DNA of 61,842 bases from Geothermobacter sp964441925 (GTDB lineage: Bacteria; Desulfobacterota; Desulfuromonadia; Desulfuromonadales; Geothermobacteraceae). The notes beneath the pieces were generated by a model that saw only the letters and a list, made by a program, of their open reading frames with translations, was not told where the DNA came from and made no database searches. The translations under genes were made by a program, and so were the position numbers. Of this stretch, positions 23,834-33,756 are shown in pieces. Location of the stretch: assembly GCA_964441925.1 (NCBI GenBank), contig CAYTVY010000001.1, positions 1 through 61,842 of the forward strand, read 5' to 3'. Positions within the stretch are counted from its first letter, which is position 1. Each line of letters starts with the position of its first letter.

Positions 23834-26760
23834 CTACAGCAGTTGCGCCCGCTGGGCCGCGTAGAGGGCCTGGGTTCGGTTGGCAACGCCGAGTTTCTGG
23901 TAAATGTTTTTCAGGTTCCATTTCACCGTTTCCGGTGAAATGGCCAGGGTTTCGGCAATNNNNNNNNNNNNNNNNNNNNNNNNNNNNNNNNNNNNNNNNN
24001 NNNNNNNNNNNNNNNNNNNNNNNNNNNNNNNNNNNNNNNNNNNNNNNNNNNNNNNNNNNTGTTTTTCAGGTTCCATTTCACCGTTTCCGGTGAAATGGCC
24101 AGGGTTTCGGCAATTTCCTTGTTGGTCATGCCCTCGGTCAGGCAGGACAACACGTCATGTTCCCGCTCGGTCAGGTTCTGCAGTGGCAGTTGATCATCGT
24201 CGATAGGCATGGCGGGCGGTTTCGTCGCGACCGGCGGCAGCGGCTTGGCCAAAGAAGGGGCGCTTTCCTTGGCGCGCGTGCGAGCCGGCGACAGCGTCGG
24301 GCAGCCCCGGCATAGGGCGTGAACCGCCGGCATCAGCTCCGGTTGAAGGGCCGGTCCCATGCTGCGGGCAAGCCGGTCGACGGTTTTTCGAAGATTTTCC
24401 TTTTCATCCAGGACCAGACGTATCTTGTCGCAGGAGACCGCCAGCTTGAGGGCGCTGACCAGATCTTCCAGAGCCCGTTCATGGCGCCCGGACAGCTCCC
24501 TGACCTGGGCCGACAACAGATATGCGACAATCCTCTGCTCGACCGGCGACGCCGTCTTCGCCCGTTCCTTGAATCGTTTGATGCCGGCTTTGGCCTCGGC
24601 CAACTGTCCGGCCCGGCACTGATAGCGGATCCGGGCTGCGACGACGATATCGTTGATCTGACTGCGCGCCGACCGCGACGACGTATCGTTGTCCGATTCC
24701 ATGGTCTGCAACGATGCCAAATGCCATTCGGCCGCCCGCAAATCATTACGCGCCAAAGCCAGACGGACGCGCTCGCCGATGCACGCCGCAACCACCCGTT
24801 TGAAACCGATGCGCCGGGCAACGCTTTCCAGATAATCCAGTTCCTCGATCGCCCGATCCATCTTGCCGTCGGCGAGATGCGCCCGGACGATCGCCAGGCC
24901 ACCCCGCAGAATCGGTGTTGCCGGAATCATGCTGCAGGCGATGTCGAACCGCCCGGCCATGATTTGCCGCGCTTCCAGCGGGCGATTCATGTCGTACAGC
25001 AGGCGCGCCAGATAGGCCGCCGGCAGCGACGCCGGCACCGAGCGTCGCCCCGCCAGTTTTTCCGCCTGCGTCAGCGCCGCCTGATAATGCGATAGTGCCG
25101 CCCGGGTCTTGCCGCGGTCTTCGTGAATCGACCCCACCAGACACTGGCTGTAGATGATCGTGAACGGGCTTCTCTGCGATATCGGCCAGGGCTTGACATA
25201 AAGCTGGGCCTTCATTGCCGCTTCGTATTCGCCGGCCACTTCATAAGCATAGGTCAGAACATTGGCGACCACGCCAACGACCCACGGATCCTCCTTTTTC
25301 GAGCAGGCCATATACTGGTTGGCACGATCGATCGCTTCCTGGGTCTCATCTTCGATCGCGGCGATGGTGGCCTTGACCGCCAGCAGCTCCATCAGGCCTT
25401 CTGGCTCAATGTCGCGGCCGGAACGGACCTCCTGTTCCATTTCGCCGATCCAGTCCTTGGCTTCCTGACAGCGAATCGAGAGAATCAATGCCCAGGCGAC
25501 ATCGAGCATCAGATCGAAGCGCTGGCGAAACAGCTCGGCCGGCAGCTTTTCGTACCAGCTCATCAGCAAAAGAATGTTGCCGGTGGCCACCAGGTCCCGG
25601 GACAGGCGCTCGATAAAGCCGACGGCCTGGGCGGCGTTGCCGGCGGCGATCGAATGATTGATGGCCTCGGTCATGTCGCCGTAGGACGAGAACCATTCCG
25701 CCGCCCGGCGATGAAGCTCGTGGCGCCGCCCGTCGGGCAGTTTTTCAAGCTCGGTCAGCAAAAAATCCCGCAACAGCAGATGCAGCCGGGCCCAACCCTT
25801 CTCGTCCTCAAGCGGCAGGAACAGCGGCAGGTCCTCGATCATGTGTTCGATGATCGCCGTCGAATCGTCGCAGCCGAAGACCGCGTCGCAAAGTTCCGGG
25901 CAGAATCGCTCGAATATGGACGCACCAACCAGCCATTCCCGTTCCCTCGGGTTGAGCTGTTCGTAAATGATCTCGCTGATGTACCGGGAAATCTCCTTGG
26001 CGCCGGTGCACAGCCCGTCAATGATTTCACTGACCGCCTTGCCGTCGTTTTTCTTGAGCGACTGGCTGGCAAGGTAGAGGCCGGTCACCCAGCCTTCGGT
26101 GATCCGGTGAAGCCGGTCGATATCGCTCAGTCGCAGATCGCCAAGCCCCTGCAACCGAAACAGTTCCGCCGCTTCCTGGACGTTGAAGCGGATGTCGCCG
26201 ACATCGACTTCCTGCAAAGCACCAGAGGCCCGCAACCGGGCCAACGGGAAATCCGGTGGCCGGCGACCGGCCAGCACAAGATGAAGATTGGGCGGGGCGT
26301 GATGTGTCAGCTCCTCGAGAATCTTTCTCGAGCGCTCCGACTGCAACAGATGCACGTCATCGAGCATGATGAACACCTGGGTATCCAGCCGGCTGACCCC
26401 GTTGACGATGAAGCCGACCGCATGATCGGGCGACAGATTGCCGGCCGCCAGAATCGATGCGCCATCAGCCGAAGCCTCGCCCAGTATTCGGGCCCGCTGC
26501 ACCGCCCCCAGAATGTAGGCGACAAACTGGGAAACCTCATTGTCACCTTCATCGAGGCTCAGCCAGGCAACGCGATGGCGTTGCATCAACAGCCGCTTAC
26601 GCCAGCCGGCAAGCAGGGTGGTCTTGCCATAGCCCGCAGGCGCCGTGATCACGGTGACGGCGAACTCCTTGAGGCCCTCGAAGAAGCCCTCCAGATGGGC
26701 GCGCTCGGAAATCACCGTTGGTCGCAGCCGCGGGGGCAGAAACCGGGATTCGATCAGCAT
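23834..26760 (-). CDS. Large LuxR-family regulator, MalT/LAL type (interrupted by an assembly gap)
   Basis: The protein starts MLIESRFLPPRLRPTVI and has a STAND-type NTPase with Walker A APAGYGKTT at residues 40-48 and Walker B IMLDDVHLL. A long helical-repeat middle follows, then a C-terminal LuxR helix-turn-helix (LTEREHDVLSCLTEGMTNKE ... PETVKWNLKN). The 100-N run falls in the helix-turn-helix, but its two flanks are the same 55 bases. Joining them once restores one frame of 2772 bases (923 residues) ending NRTQALYAAQRAQLL. Such regulators activate catabolic operons when they bind an inducer and ATP. It follows the nine-gene operon by about 125 bases on the same strand and probably controls it. 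The start codon is the likeliest of several. Confidence 0.85.
23905..24114. other. Assembly gap flanked by an exact 55-base duplication
   Basis: The 100 N at 23960-24059 are bordered by identical 55-base sequences (23905-23959 and 24060-24114). Identical contig ends of fixed length are what de Bruijn graph contigs look like when a scaffolder places them side by side instead of merging them. Merging keeps the reading frame of the regulator. The duplicated segment includes an 11-bp hairpin, CCATTTCACCG-TTTC-CGGTGAAATGG, that may have caused the break. Confidence 0.85.
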
Positions 26761-26884
26761 GCGAAAATGGTACCCTGCGCCTGCGCAAGCGTCCAGACGA
26801 GCCGGCATGCATGCCGTGTCGGGGCGGCCGGAACGGTTCACGGGAGGGGTGTCCGCCGGCCCCCGTGGCTTTCGGCCCCGACGC

Positions 26885-27997
26885 TTAATAGGGCGTCGCT
26901 GTCCAACAGTGATAACCGTTTTCGGCCATCGCCGCCAGCAGCACGCGGGCGCCGAAGGCGGCCGCAGCCGAGGCAAAGCCCTGCGCCCGGCACTGGCCCT
27001 TGAGAATGCGATCGCAGGCGGTGGCGGCGATGACCCCGGTCTGAATATAGGGCGAATTACCGCGCAGAATCACCGAAACACCGCCGGTGCTGCCGCGCCC
27101 CTTGCAGGAAATGACGCTGTGATTGAGCCTGGGATCTTCGCGGCCGGGTTCTTCCGACACCATCGCGCCGCCAATTTCGTTGGTGATTCTTTCCTGCTCG
27201 TCGCGGGGCAGGTCCCGGTATTTTTCCTCGAACTCGACCAGCACGCCAAGGATGGCATCCATCATGTTCTGATCGCGGAAGGCGACGAGGGTAGAGCAGT
27301 TCTGGACCCGGTCGTCATCCAGATACCAGATCGATTCGCCCCCGCCCGACCAGGGAAGCGCCCGGAAAAGCCGGTGGCTGTCGGGGGAAAGCACGTCATA
27401 GGCGGTGGCATAGGGCCACATGACCAGCTCATTGTGCCGCAGATAATACTGGGGGCGCGTGCACAGCCGCATGAACGACTTGGTGGACGCCACCGAGGTG
27501 CTGGAATCCGCCAGATAAAGAATGTCGAGTGTATCGATGCCCGGCGTCTCCAGCGCGATTTCGGCGGCCAGCAGGCCGGCCACCCACATGTAGGCGCTGG
27601 CCGGGCACAAGAGCAGCCCCTTGTCCGCGAACGCCGGGCCGTATTTGTCGCGGATGTAAATCATCCAGTCGGTCTCGCCGGTGGTATCGAGATAGTGACA
27701 GCCGGCCCGCAGACAGGCTTCGACCACCGGCTCGCCGAGTTGCATGAAGGGGCCGGCGACGTTGTAGACGACGCTTCGCCCCTCGAACAGCTCGGCCAGC
27801 GCCTCTGGGGTGCGCTCGACCGCCCGGCAAACATATGAGTGCCCCTTGAGCTCCGGCACCTTGGCCATCTCGGTCTCAATCCGCTCCTGGCTGCGGCCGG
27901 CGGCAATGAAGGGAATGCCGTTCTCCGCCAGGCGCCAGCAGATCAGCTTGCCGGTATATCCGCTGGCGCCGTAAACAACGACCTGTGGCTCTGTCAT
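26885..27997 (-). CDS. Saccharopine-dehydrogenase-like NAD(P)-binding oxidoreductase
   Basis: This 370-residue protein begins with a Rossmann motif, VVVYGASGYTGKLICWRLAE, followed by AAGRSQERIE, and then TTGETDWM. This is the pattern of the saccharopine dehydrogenase / trans-acting enoyl reductase group. Such proteins reduce C=C or C=N bonds in lipid and amino-acid pathways. Here, at the end of an acyl-CoA catabolic operon, an enoyl reductase or carbonyl reductase role is likelier than lysine metabolism. The ATG at 27997 follows GGAG and overlaps the upstream ligase stop by 4 bases, so the two are coupled. Confidence 0.75.
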   Translation of the reverse strand: MTEPQVVVYGASGYTGKLICWRLAENGIPFIAAGRSQERIETEMAKVPELKGHSYVCRAVERTPEALAELFEGRSVVYNVAGPFMQLGEPVVEACLRAGCHYLDTTGETDWMIYIRDKYGPAFADKGLLLCPASAYMWVAGLLAAEIALETPGIDTLDILYLADSSTSVASTKSFMRLCTRPQYYLRHNELVMWPYATAYDVLSPDSHRLFRALPWSGGGESIWYLDDDRVQNCSTLVAFRDQNMMDAILGVLVEFEEKYRDLPRDEQERITNEIGGAMVSEEPGREDPRLNHSVISCKGRGSTGGVSVILRGNSPYIQTGVIAATACDRILKGQCRAQGFASAAAAFGARVLLAAMAENGYHCWTATPY

Positions 27998-29628
27998 GTC
28001 GATCTCCTGCATGGATTGTCGGTTTTGCTGTCGCTTTCGGTGAAAATCTCGGAGGTTCCGTTCTCGAACCGGGCCAGGAGAAAGCGCTCCTGCGGCTTTT
28101 CCGAGGCGGTTTTGGGAATCTCGTCGACGAGTTGGAGAAAGCCGGGCACCGCATTGGCTTCCAGTTTGGCGCGGCACGCCTCGAAAACGGCCTGCGGATC
28201 GAATGTCGAGCGATCTTCGGCGACGATCGCCGCCACCACCTCCTTTTCGCCCGGCGCGTTGTCTTCCGTGTGCACGCCGTAGACGTAGACATCGGACACC
28301 TCGGCGATTTCGGCGATCACCTTTTCGACCGAAGCGGCATTGATGAAGTCGCCGTTGCGACGAATGCCTCCGCCGATGCGATAGTCGAAATACAGCCAGC
28401 CACCAGCGTCCTTGTGACCGACATCACCGGTCCGGAACCAGCCGCCGGCAACCTTGCGGGCCGAAGCCTCGGGATTTTTGTAATAGGCGACCTTGAGCGC
28501 CGTGCCATCGGCATTGCGAAAACAGATCTCGCCCGGCTCGAAAGGCGCGCATTCACGATCGTTTTCATCGAGAACGGCACAGATCAGGGACGGCGGCGGT
28601 TTGCCGATCGACCCGACCGGCCCGACGCCCGGCGGATTAAAAGTAAGCCCGCCTTCGGCAGTGCCATAGAATTCGAAAATCTCGACCCCGAAGCGTTCGG
28701 CAAAATCCTCCCATATCGCCGCCGGCATGCCGGCCGAGAGAACATAGCGCACAGGATTGTTGGCATCATCAGGGCGCCGCGGCTCGGCATAGATTGCTGT
28801 CGTCATGCCGCCCAGCAGGTTGAACATGGTGCAGCCGTAGTGGCGAACGATGTCCCACAGGCGCGACTTGGTGAATTTGCGGCTGAAGACGCCCCGCAGG
28901 CCCATCTTCAAGACATTGCCGAGGGTGATGAACTGGGCGTTGGCATGACTGAGCGACAGGCCGGTGTAGGGGCGATCGTCGGGCCGCAATCCGATCAGGC
29001 CGTCGAGCGCGGCAACCGAGGCAAAGCGGGCGTGCGGCGACAGGATCGCCTTCGGGTCCCCCGTGGTTCCCGAGGTATAGAGCATCTGCATCGGTGCCTC
29101 TGGATCGCGGGCCCGAACCGCCAGATCGGGAACCGGCCCGGAGAGTATCGCCTGATACCACTGCATGCGCACCCCCTCCGGCAGGCGCGCGCCGGCCCCC
29201 GTGTCCAGCACCCAGACCCAGGACAGGGCGGCGAGGTCGGGCAGAACGTCGATCAGATTGGCGAGCACGTAATCGGCGACGATGGCGCCCCGGCATTCGG
29301 CGAAATCAAGCATATAGCGGAGCTTGTCTCCGCGCGTCCGCGGATCGATCGGCACGAAGACGGTATTGGTGATCGAGGCGCCGACCATCGCCTCCACGAA
29401 GGCCGGATGGTTCTGCATGATGAGCGCGAAGGCCTGGCCTTCGCCCAAACCCTCGCCATCCAGCCCGGCGGCGACCCGTTGACCGTTTTCCCACAAGTCC
29501 TGGTAGGTACGGACTTCGTCTTCGAAGCTGCCGTCATCCCGCAACGAAACAAAGGTCAACACGTCGAGGTCGGGGCGTTCGCCCGCCGCTGCGCAAATCA
29601 TGTTGGCAAGGATCAGATCGCTGGCCAT
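27994..29628 (-). CDS. Acyl-CoA synthetase (AMP-forming)
   Basis: This 544-residue ANL-superfamily enzyme has the P-loop YTSGTTGDPKAI near residue 190, FRTGDVGHKDAGGWLYFDYR at the hinge, and a C-terminal lysine in TASEKPQERFLL. The usual DRKKDxIRRRGEN reads YRIGGGIRRNGDF here, a divergence that may reflect its own subfamily. It activates a carboxylic acid as CoA thioester. It is the third of four catabolic genes (dehydrogenase, thiolase, ligase, oxidoreductase) and is paralogous to the ligase at 19993. The substrate is probably a long or cyclic hydrophobic acid, judging from the transport genes upstream. Confidence 0.86.
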   Translation of the reverse strand: MASDLILANMICAAAGERPDLDVLTFVSLRDDGSFEDEVRTYQDLWENGQRVAAGLDGEGLGEGQAFALIMQNHPAFVEAMVGASITNTVFVPIDPRTRGDKLRYMLDFAECRGAIVADYVLANLIDVLPDLAALSWVWVLDTGAGARLPEGVRMQWYQAILSGPVPDLAVRARDPEAPMQMLYTSGTTGDPKAILSPHARFASVAALDGLIGLRPDDRPYTGLSLSHANAQFITLGNVLKMGLRGVFSRKFTKSRLWDIVRHYGCTMFNLLGGMTTAIYAEPRRPDDANNPVRYVLSAGMPAAIWEDFAERFGVEIFEFYGTAEGGLTFNPPGVGPVGSIGKPPPSLICAVLDENDRECAPFEPGEICFRNADGTALKVAYYKNPEASARKVAGGWFRTGDVGHKDAGGWLYFDYRIGGGIRRNGDFINAASVEKVIAEIAEVSDVYVYGVHTEDNAPGEKEVVAAIVAEDRSTFDPQAVFEACRAKLEANAVPGFLQLVDEIPKTASEKPQERFLLARFENGTSEIFTESDSKTDNPCRRST

Positions 29629-29649
29629 GGCGTAACCCCGCCCGATCTG

Positions 29650-30894
29650 CTAGTGGCCGGATCCGGCCAGGATGGTCATGGTGATGGCGGCGGCGTCCGC
29701 GCCGATGAACCCGCCGCCGTTCTCGGCCAGGGCGAGGCGGGCGCCATCGACCTGACGCGCCCCGCAGCGGCCGCGGAGCTGCTCGGCAAGCTCGAAGATC
29801 TGAGCCAGACCGGTGGCACCTATCGGGTGGCCCTTGCGGCTCAGCCCGCCCGAGGGATTGACCGGCAGCCGGCCACCGATCTCGGTTGCGCCTTCTTCGA
29901 TGAACTTCAGGCCCTCGCCCGCTGCGCACAGGCCAAGGTGCTCGTAATAGATCAACTCGGCGGGTGCGGTGGCGTCGTGCAGCTCGACGCAGCTCAGCTC
30001 GTCGGGGCCGACGCCGGCGGCCTCGTAGATCTGCCGCGCCGCCCAGGCGGCGACCGGCTCGGCGTCATCGTCCACATAGTCGTAGCCGCTGAACACCTGC
30101 GAGGCGACCACCCGCACCGGCGACGCGGGACTGTGCTGGCGGACAAATCGTTCCGAGGCGATGACCGCAGCGGCCGCCCCGTCGCCGATGGGCGAACACA
30201 TCGGCAGGGTCAAGGGTGCGGCAATCATCGGTGCATCGAGCACGTCATCGACGCTCAGAACATCCTGGAACTGGGCCCGCGGATTTTTGGCCCCGTGGCG
30301 CGAGTTCTTGGCCACGACCATGGCGAAATGGCGGGGTTCGGCACCGGTGCGGTGCATGTAGTCGCGGGCCATGGCGGCATAGATATCCATGAACACCGAC
30401 CGCGACGTGCCAGCGCCATCAAGATCCACCGTCTCGCCCAGACGGCGTGCGCTGTCCTTCAGATAGGTCAGCAGATCGTCCTTTCGCTCGACGTCGACGG
30501 CGCCTTCGAACACCGAAAAGGTGCGCTGCTTGTCGAGGTGATAGAGTTTTTCGAAGCCGGCGGCGAGCACCACGTCGTAGGCGCCGGCGGTGACCATCGA
30601 ACAGGCCTGCTGGAAGGCGGTCGAGGCGGTGGCGCAGGCGTTTTCCACATTGATCACCGGGATTCTGCCAATACCCATGCTGCGCAGCACCGCCTGCCCG
30701 GCAATGCAGACCTGGCCGGTGATGACGCTGGCCGCCGCGTTGCCCATATAGGCGGCCTCGAGACGATCGCCCTCGATCCCGGCATCGGCAAGGGCATCCC
30801 GAATGGCCGCCACCGCCAGCGCCTTGAGCCCGGTGTCCAGGTGCTTGCCGAAGCGGGTCATGCCGGCACCGATGATGAAGGCGTTCTGTTTCAC
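29650..30894 (-). CDS. Thiolase-family protein (SCP-x type)
   Basis: This 414-residue thiolase-fold protein has the nucleophile in NVENACATAST and the histidine in LSRKGHPIGATG. The C-terminal second cysteine is absent: the region reads LAENGGGFIG where the other thiolase has LAHCMGG. Many SCP-x-type proteins share ENGGG, and some act as acyltransferases or need partners, so thiolytic activity is not certain. It starts at a GTG behind AAGGAAA. It lies 13 bases after the acyl-CoA dehydrogenase and 21 before the ligase. No DUF35 gene accompanies it, unlike the other thiolase in the window. Confidence 0.82.
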   Translation of the reverse strand: MKQNAFIIGAGMTRFGKHLDTGLKALAVAAIRDALADAGIEGDRLEAAYMGNAAASVITGQVCIAGQAVLRSMGIGRIPVINVENACATASTAFQQACSMVTAGAYDVVLAAGFEKLYHLDKQRTFSVFEGAVDVERKDDLLTYLKDSARRLGETVDLDGAGTSRSVFMDIYAAMARDYMHRTGAEPRHFAMVVAKNSRHGAKNPRAQFQDVLSVDDVLDAPMIAAPLTLPMCSPIGDGAAAAVIASERFVRQHSPASPVRVVASQVFSGYDYVDDDAEPVAAWAARQIYEAAGVGPDELSCVELHDATAPAELIYYEHLGLCAAGEGLKFIEEGATEIGGRLPVNPSGGLSRKGHPIGATGLAQIFELAEQLRGRCGARQVDGARLALAENGGGFIGADAAAITMTILAGSGH

Positions 30895-30907
30895 GGCCAG
30901 GGTTTCC

Positions 30908-32167
30908 TTACAGAAGGGCGTCGTTGCGCAGGTAGTGGCCGCCCTTGATCGCCAGAATTTCGTTGCACCCGTCCTCGATCAGCGAGGCGCGGGCGTCCCG
31001 GAAGATCTTTTCGATGGGATAGGCGCGGGTGAGGCCGTTGCCTCCGAACATTTGCAAGGCCTCGTTGGCCACATCGAGCGCCGTTTGGGTGGCGCTGACC
31101 TTGGCGACCATGCCCGCCTGCAGGGCCGGCGGATCGTTGACGAAATTGTACTGGATGACCCGGCGTTCCAGCGCGCAGGCCATTTCCACCTTGCGGAACA
31201 TGTGGAAGATGCGCCGTGCGACGTCCTGATGGCGCAGGATCGGCACCCCACCCTGCCGGCGCTCATGAGCATAGGCATAGGCCAGGTCGTAGGCCGAACG
31301 GGCGCAGCCGGCAAAGGTGGCGCCCATCAGCGAATTGGCTTCCGTGTGGATCAGATACAGGGCGCGACCGTAGGACTCGGGATCGGCCAGCAGATAGTCG
31401 ATATCCACCTCGACATTGTCGAAGAAGATCTCGCCCTGGTTCAGCGCCCGCTGCCCCAGCTTGTCCAGGGGCTTGCCGCGGGTCACGCCATCCGTATCCA
31501 GCGGGACGATGACGCAGACGCCGCGATGGGGATCGGGGCCGTTGGCCGTATCCGCCGCACAGAACAGGATGCAGACTTCGGCGATCGTGCCGTTGGATAC
31601 CCAGGCCGATTTCTGGCCGTTGATGATGACCTTGCCGTCGGTGATCCGGGCGACGCAGTTGGGGCGCCCATAGCTGCCTTCGGGATGAAAAATCTGTTTG
31701 CTGGCATCGAGCGTATCGCTTCCGTGGTCCGGTTCGGTGATGCCCCAGCAGCCCAGCATGTCGTTGGGGATCTTGCTGACCACCGTGTCGTTGCCCATCC
31801 GGGCGGCGATATAGCGCGGCAGCATGCTGGCCCCGGCCGAGATCGCCAGACCGGCATCGCCGTAACCCAACTCCTCGAAGGCAACGGCGAACAGACAGCC
31901 GGCTTCGGCCGGTTCCATTTCGCTCATGGCTTCGACGGTCAGTCCGAAATCCAGGAATTGCTTGCGGAAATCCCAGTAGGGTGAGCCTTCGGCAATGACG
32001 TCCTCAGGGGCCATGCGATCAAGCTCGGCCCCGATCGGTCGCATCACCTCGACGGCGAACTTGCGCAGCGTTTCCTGGACCTCCCGTACGGTGTCGGGAA
32101 GCTCGGAGTCGAGGCCGAACGGTCCAATGGTTGTTTTCGGGTGGGCATCCCAGTCCGCGTAAGGCAT
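30908..32167 (-). CDS. Acyl-CoA dehydrogenase
   Basis: This 419-residue protein has the flavin-contact segment GCWGITEPDHGSDTLD and the sequence SAWVSNGTIAEVCILF in the middle domain. The C-terminal helical domain carries RAYPIEKIFRDARASLIEDG, where the glutamate of IEDG corresponds to the usual catalytic base (YEGT in most relatives). It oxidises an acyl-CoA to the 2-enoyl-CoA and passes electrons to ETF. The start at 32167 follows AGGAG; it is 93 bases downstream of a DUF1329 gene, so the catabolic genes read on from the envelope genes. The substrate is not evident; IEDG-type enzymes often handle unusual acyl groups. Confidence 0.87.
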   Translation of the reverse strand: MPYADWDAHPKTTIGPFGLDSELPDTVREVQETLRKFAVEVMRPIGAELDRMAPEDVIAEGSPYWDFRKQFLDFGLTVEAMSEMEPAEAGCLFAVAFEELGYGDAGLAISAGASMLPRYIAARMGNDTVVSKIPNDMLGCWGITEPDHGSDTLDASKQIFHPEGSYGRPNCVARITDGKVIINGQKSAWVSNGTIAEVCILFCAADTANGPDPHRGVCVIVPLDTDGVTRGKPLDKLGQRALNQGEIFFDNVEVDIDYLLADPESYGRALYLIHTEANSLMGATFAGCARSAYDLAYAYAHERRQGGVPILRHQDVARRIFHMFRKVEMACALERRVIQYNFVNDPPALQAGMVAKVSATQTALDVANEALQMFGGNGLTRAYPIEKIFRDARASLIEDGCNEILAIKGGHYLRNDALL

Positions 32168-32260
32168 GGGCTTTTCTCCTGTTGACTTCAACCTGCGAGC
32201 CGCATCGCGGTGGCGGCTGTTTCGATGTGATCCCTGCGCATGGCCGTGGCAAACGCTCCC

Positions 32261-33637
32261 TCAGGTCCCCAGGCGCCGCAGCGCCGAGCGGGTCAGGAAC
32301 TGGTTGTAGACACTGGTATCGTTGACGCGCATTTCGTAGCCTGCGCCGACTTTGCGGACCTGCTCGATGCGCGTGATTCTGTTGGTCTGGATATTGTGGG
32401 CGTGAACGTGGGTCCACGACCAGTACGCGTGTTGGCCATCGAGAACCCGGCGCTCGCCCTTTTCGTAAAGCGAGTAGGCGCCGTCGAACGACCGGTAGAT
32501 CTGGCCGTGCCGATCGAAAGAGACCATGGCGAACGGCAGCAGCGTGCGCAGATCGAACCACACCTGCTTCTTGCTGACCGGCGCCCGCGGGTATTTGACC
32601 GGTTCCGCCTCGATGACGATGGCTTCCGGAACCAGCTCGACGGATTCGTTCCAGAAGGATTTGCCTTTCGGGCCGCCATGGGTGCCCTGCTCCCAGTTGT
32701 CGTGATCCGCGTTCCAGCCGTGTGACAGCGCCGCCAGCGCCGGCCCACGATGGACGATGCGGTAATTCCCCCAGGTCAGGAACGGGTCGCCCGCCGCCCA
32801 GGCATCCGACAGATAGATCGTCGAGCCCGGAACCAGCGGCTCGAATCTCTGATTGGTCGGATAGCGCCGCACCCGCTTGAAGGCCGGCAGATAGCCATAG
32901 AGTTCGGGAAAGCGGGTCTGATCGTAAGGCCAGATATTGAGGAATGCCGTGCCTTTCGCGTCATTGGGGGCGGTGAAGAAGACGCTTTGATAGCGCAGCT
33001 TGTCCTCATGCCCCGGCCAGTAGGGTTTGGGTTGCACCACCACCCGGGCGACCGGCGAAAACTCCACCCAGACGGATTCGTACGCATAGGCCACCTCGCC
33101 ATCGGCATCGAGGTCGTATTCCTTGGTTGCATAGAGGGACACGTCGTGACGCCCCCAACTCAGCGTCAGACCGGCAAACACCTCGAGCGCCGATTTGGGC
33201 TCGGGAAACGGATTGCCGCCGATCCACGGTTTGCCGTCCCGTGTGCGAACGTTGCCCTTGCGGTCGAAGCGGGCGAGCCCCCGGTTGCGGTTGGTTGCCT
33301 CGATATATTCCCAGGGGCTCAGGCGCATGATGTCGTCGGTGGTCGGCACGACGCGCAGGCGGCGGCCCATTTCGGCGATCTGCCGAAAGCGGATGGGGTC
33401 GAGAAGCGCGCGCACATGCTCGACATTCTCGGCCGTGATCTCGTCGCCGGTGCTGATGCGCCCGCGAGTGTACTCGTCGATCGAGCGCAACTCGTCGGGA
33501 TAGGCGGGGCCGGGATCTCCGGTGCCGGCAAGAGTTTCCCACACCGGCGCAAGCAGGCCGGCGGTCAGCACACCGCCTGCCAGCTTCTCCAGAAACCGGC
33601 GTCGCGTGAACCTGCGATCGTAGCGAATCAGACGCAC
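32261..33637 (-). CDS. DUF1329 protein with Tat signal (copy A)
   Basis: This 458-residue protein starts at a GTG behind GGAG and has a twin-arginine signal (FTRRRFLEKLAGG) with a hydrophobic stretch ending near LAPVW, so it is exported folded. The body is a DUF1329 domain, a LolA/LolB-like lipoprotein-sorting fold, with YPRAPVSKKQVWFDLRTL and WSWTHVHAHNIQTNRI as landmarks. DUF1329 proteins commonly accompany DUF1302, YCF48 and RND genes in operons for hydrophobic-compound use. It is paralogous to the gene at 36609-37985, with identical length. A periplasmic or outer-membrane lipid-shuttle role is inference. Confidence 0.82.
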   Translation of the reverse strand: MRLIRYDRRFTRRRFLEKLAGGVLTAGLLAPVWETLAGTGDPGPAYPDELRSIDEYTRGRISTGDEITAENVEHVRALLDPIRFRQIAEMGRRLRVVPTTDDIMRLSPWEYIEATNRNRGLARFDRKGNVRTRDGKPWIGGNPFPEPKSALEVFAGLTLSWGRHDVSLYATKEYDLDADGEVAYAYESVWVEFSPVARVVVQPKPYWPGHEDKLRYQSVFFTAPNDAKGTAFLNIWPYDQTRFPELYGYLPAFKRVRRYPTNQRFEPLVPGSTIYLSDAWAAGDPFLTWGNYRIVHRGPALAALSHGWNADHDNWEQGTHGGPKGKSFWNESVELVPEAIVIEAEPVKYPRAPVSKKQVWFDLRTLLPFAMVSFDRHGQIYRSFDGAYSLYEKGERRVLDGQHAYWSWTHVHAHNIQTNRITRIEQVRKVGAGYEMRVNDTSVYNQFLTRSALRRLGT

Positions 33638-33756
33638 CTGTCGGCTCCGTATCCCGTCACCCGCCTTGGCGCAAAACCCAAACGGCCGGCCGGGCGACCC
33701 TGTTTGTGGCCCGGGGTCTGGACGCTCCGGCGCTCACCCGGTTTTTCCTGGCTGCC

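Noticed and set aside
27985..30948. Long plus-strand frame opposite the ligase and thiolase genes
   Set aside because: Same reasoning: complementary to genes with intact motifs, no domain of its own.
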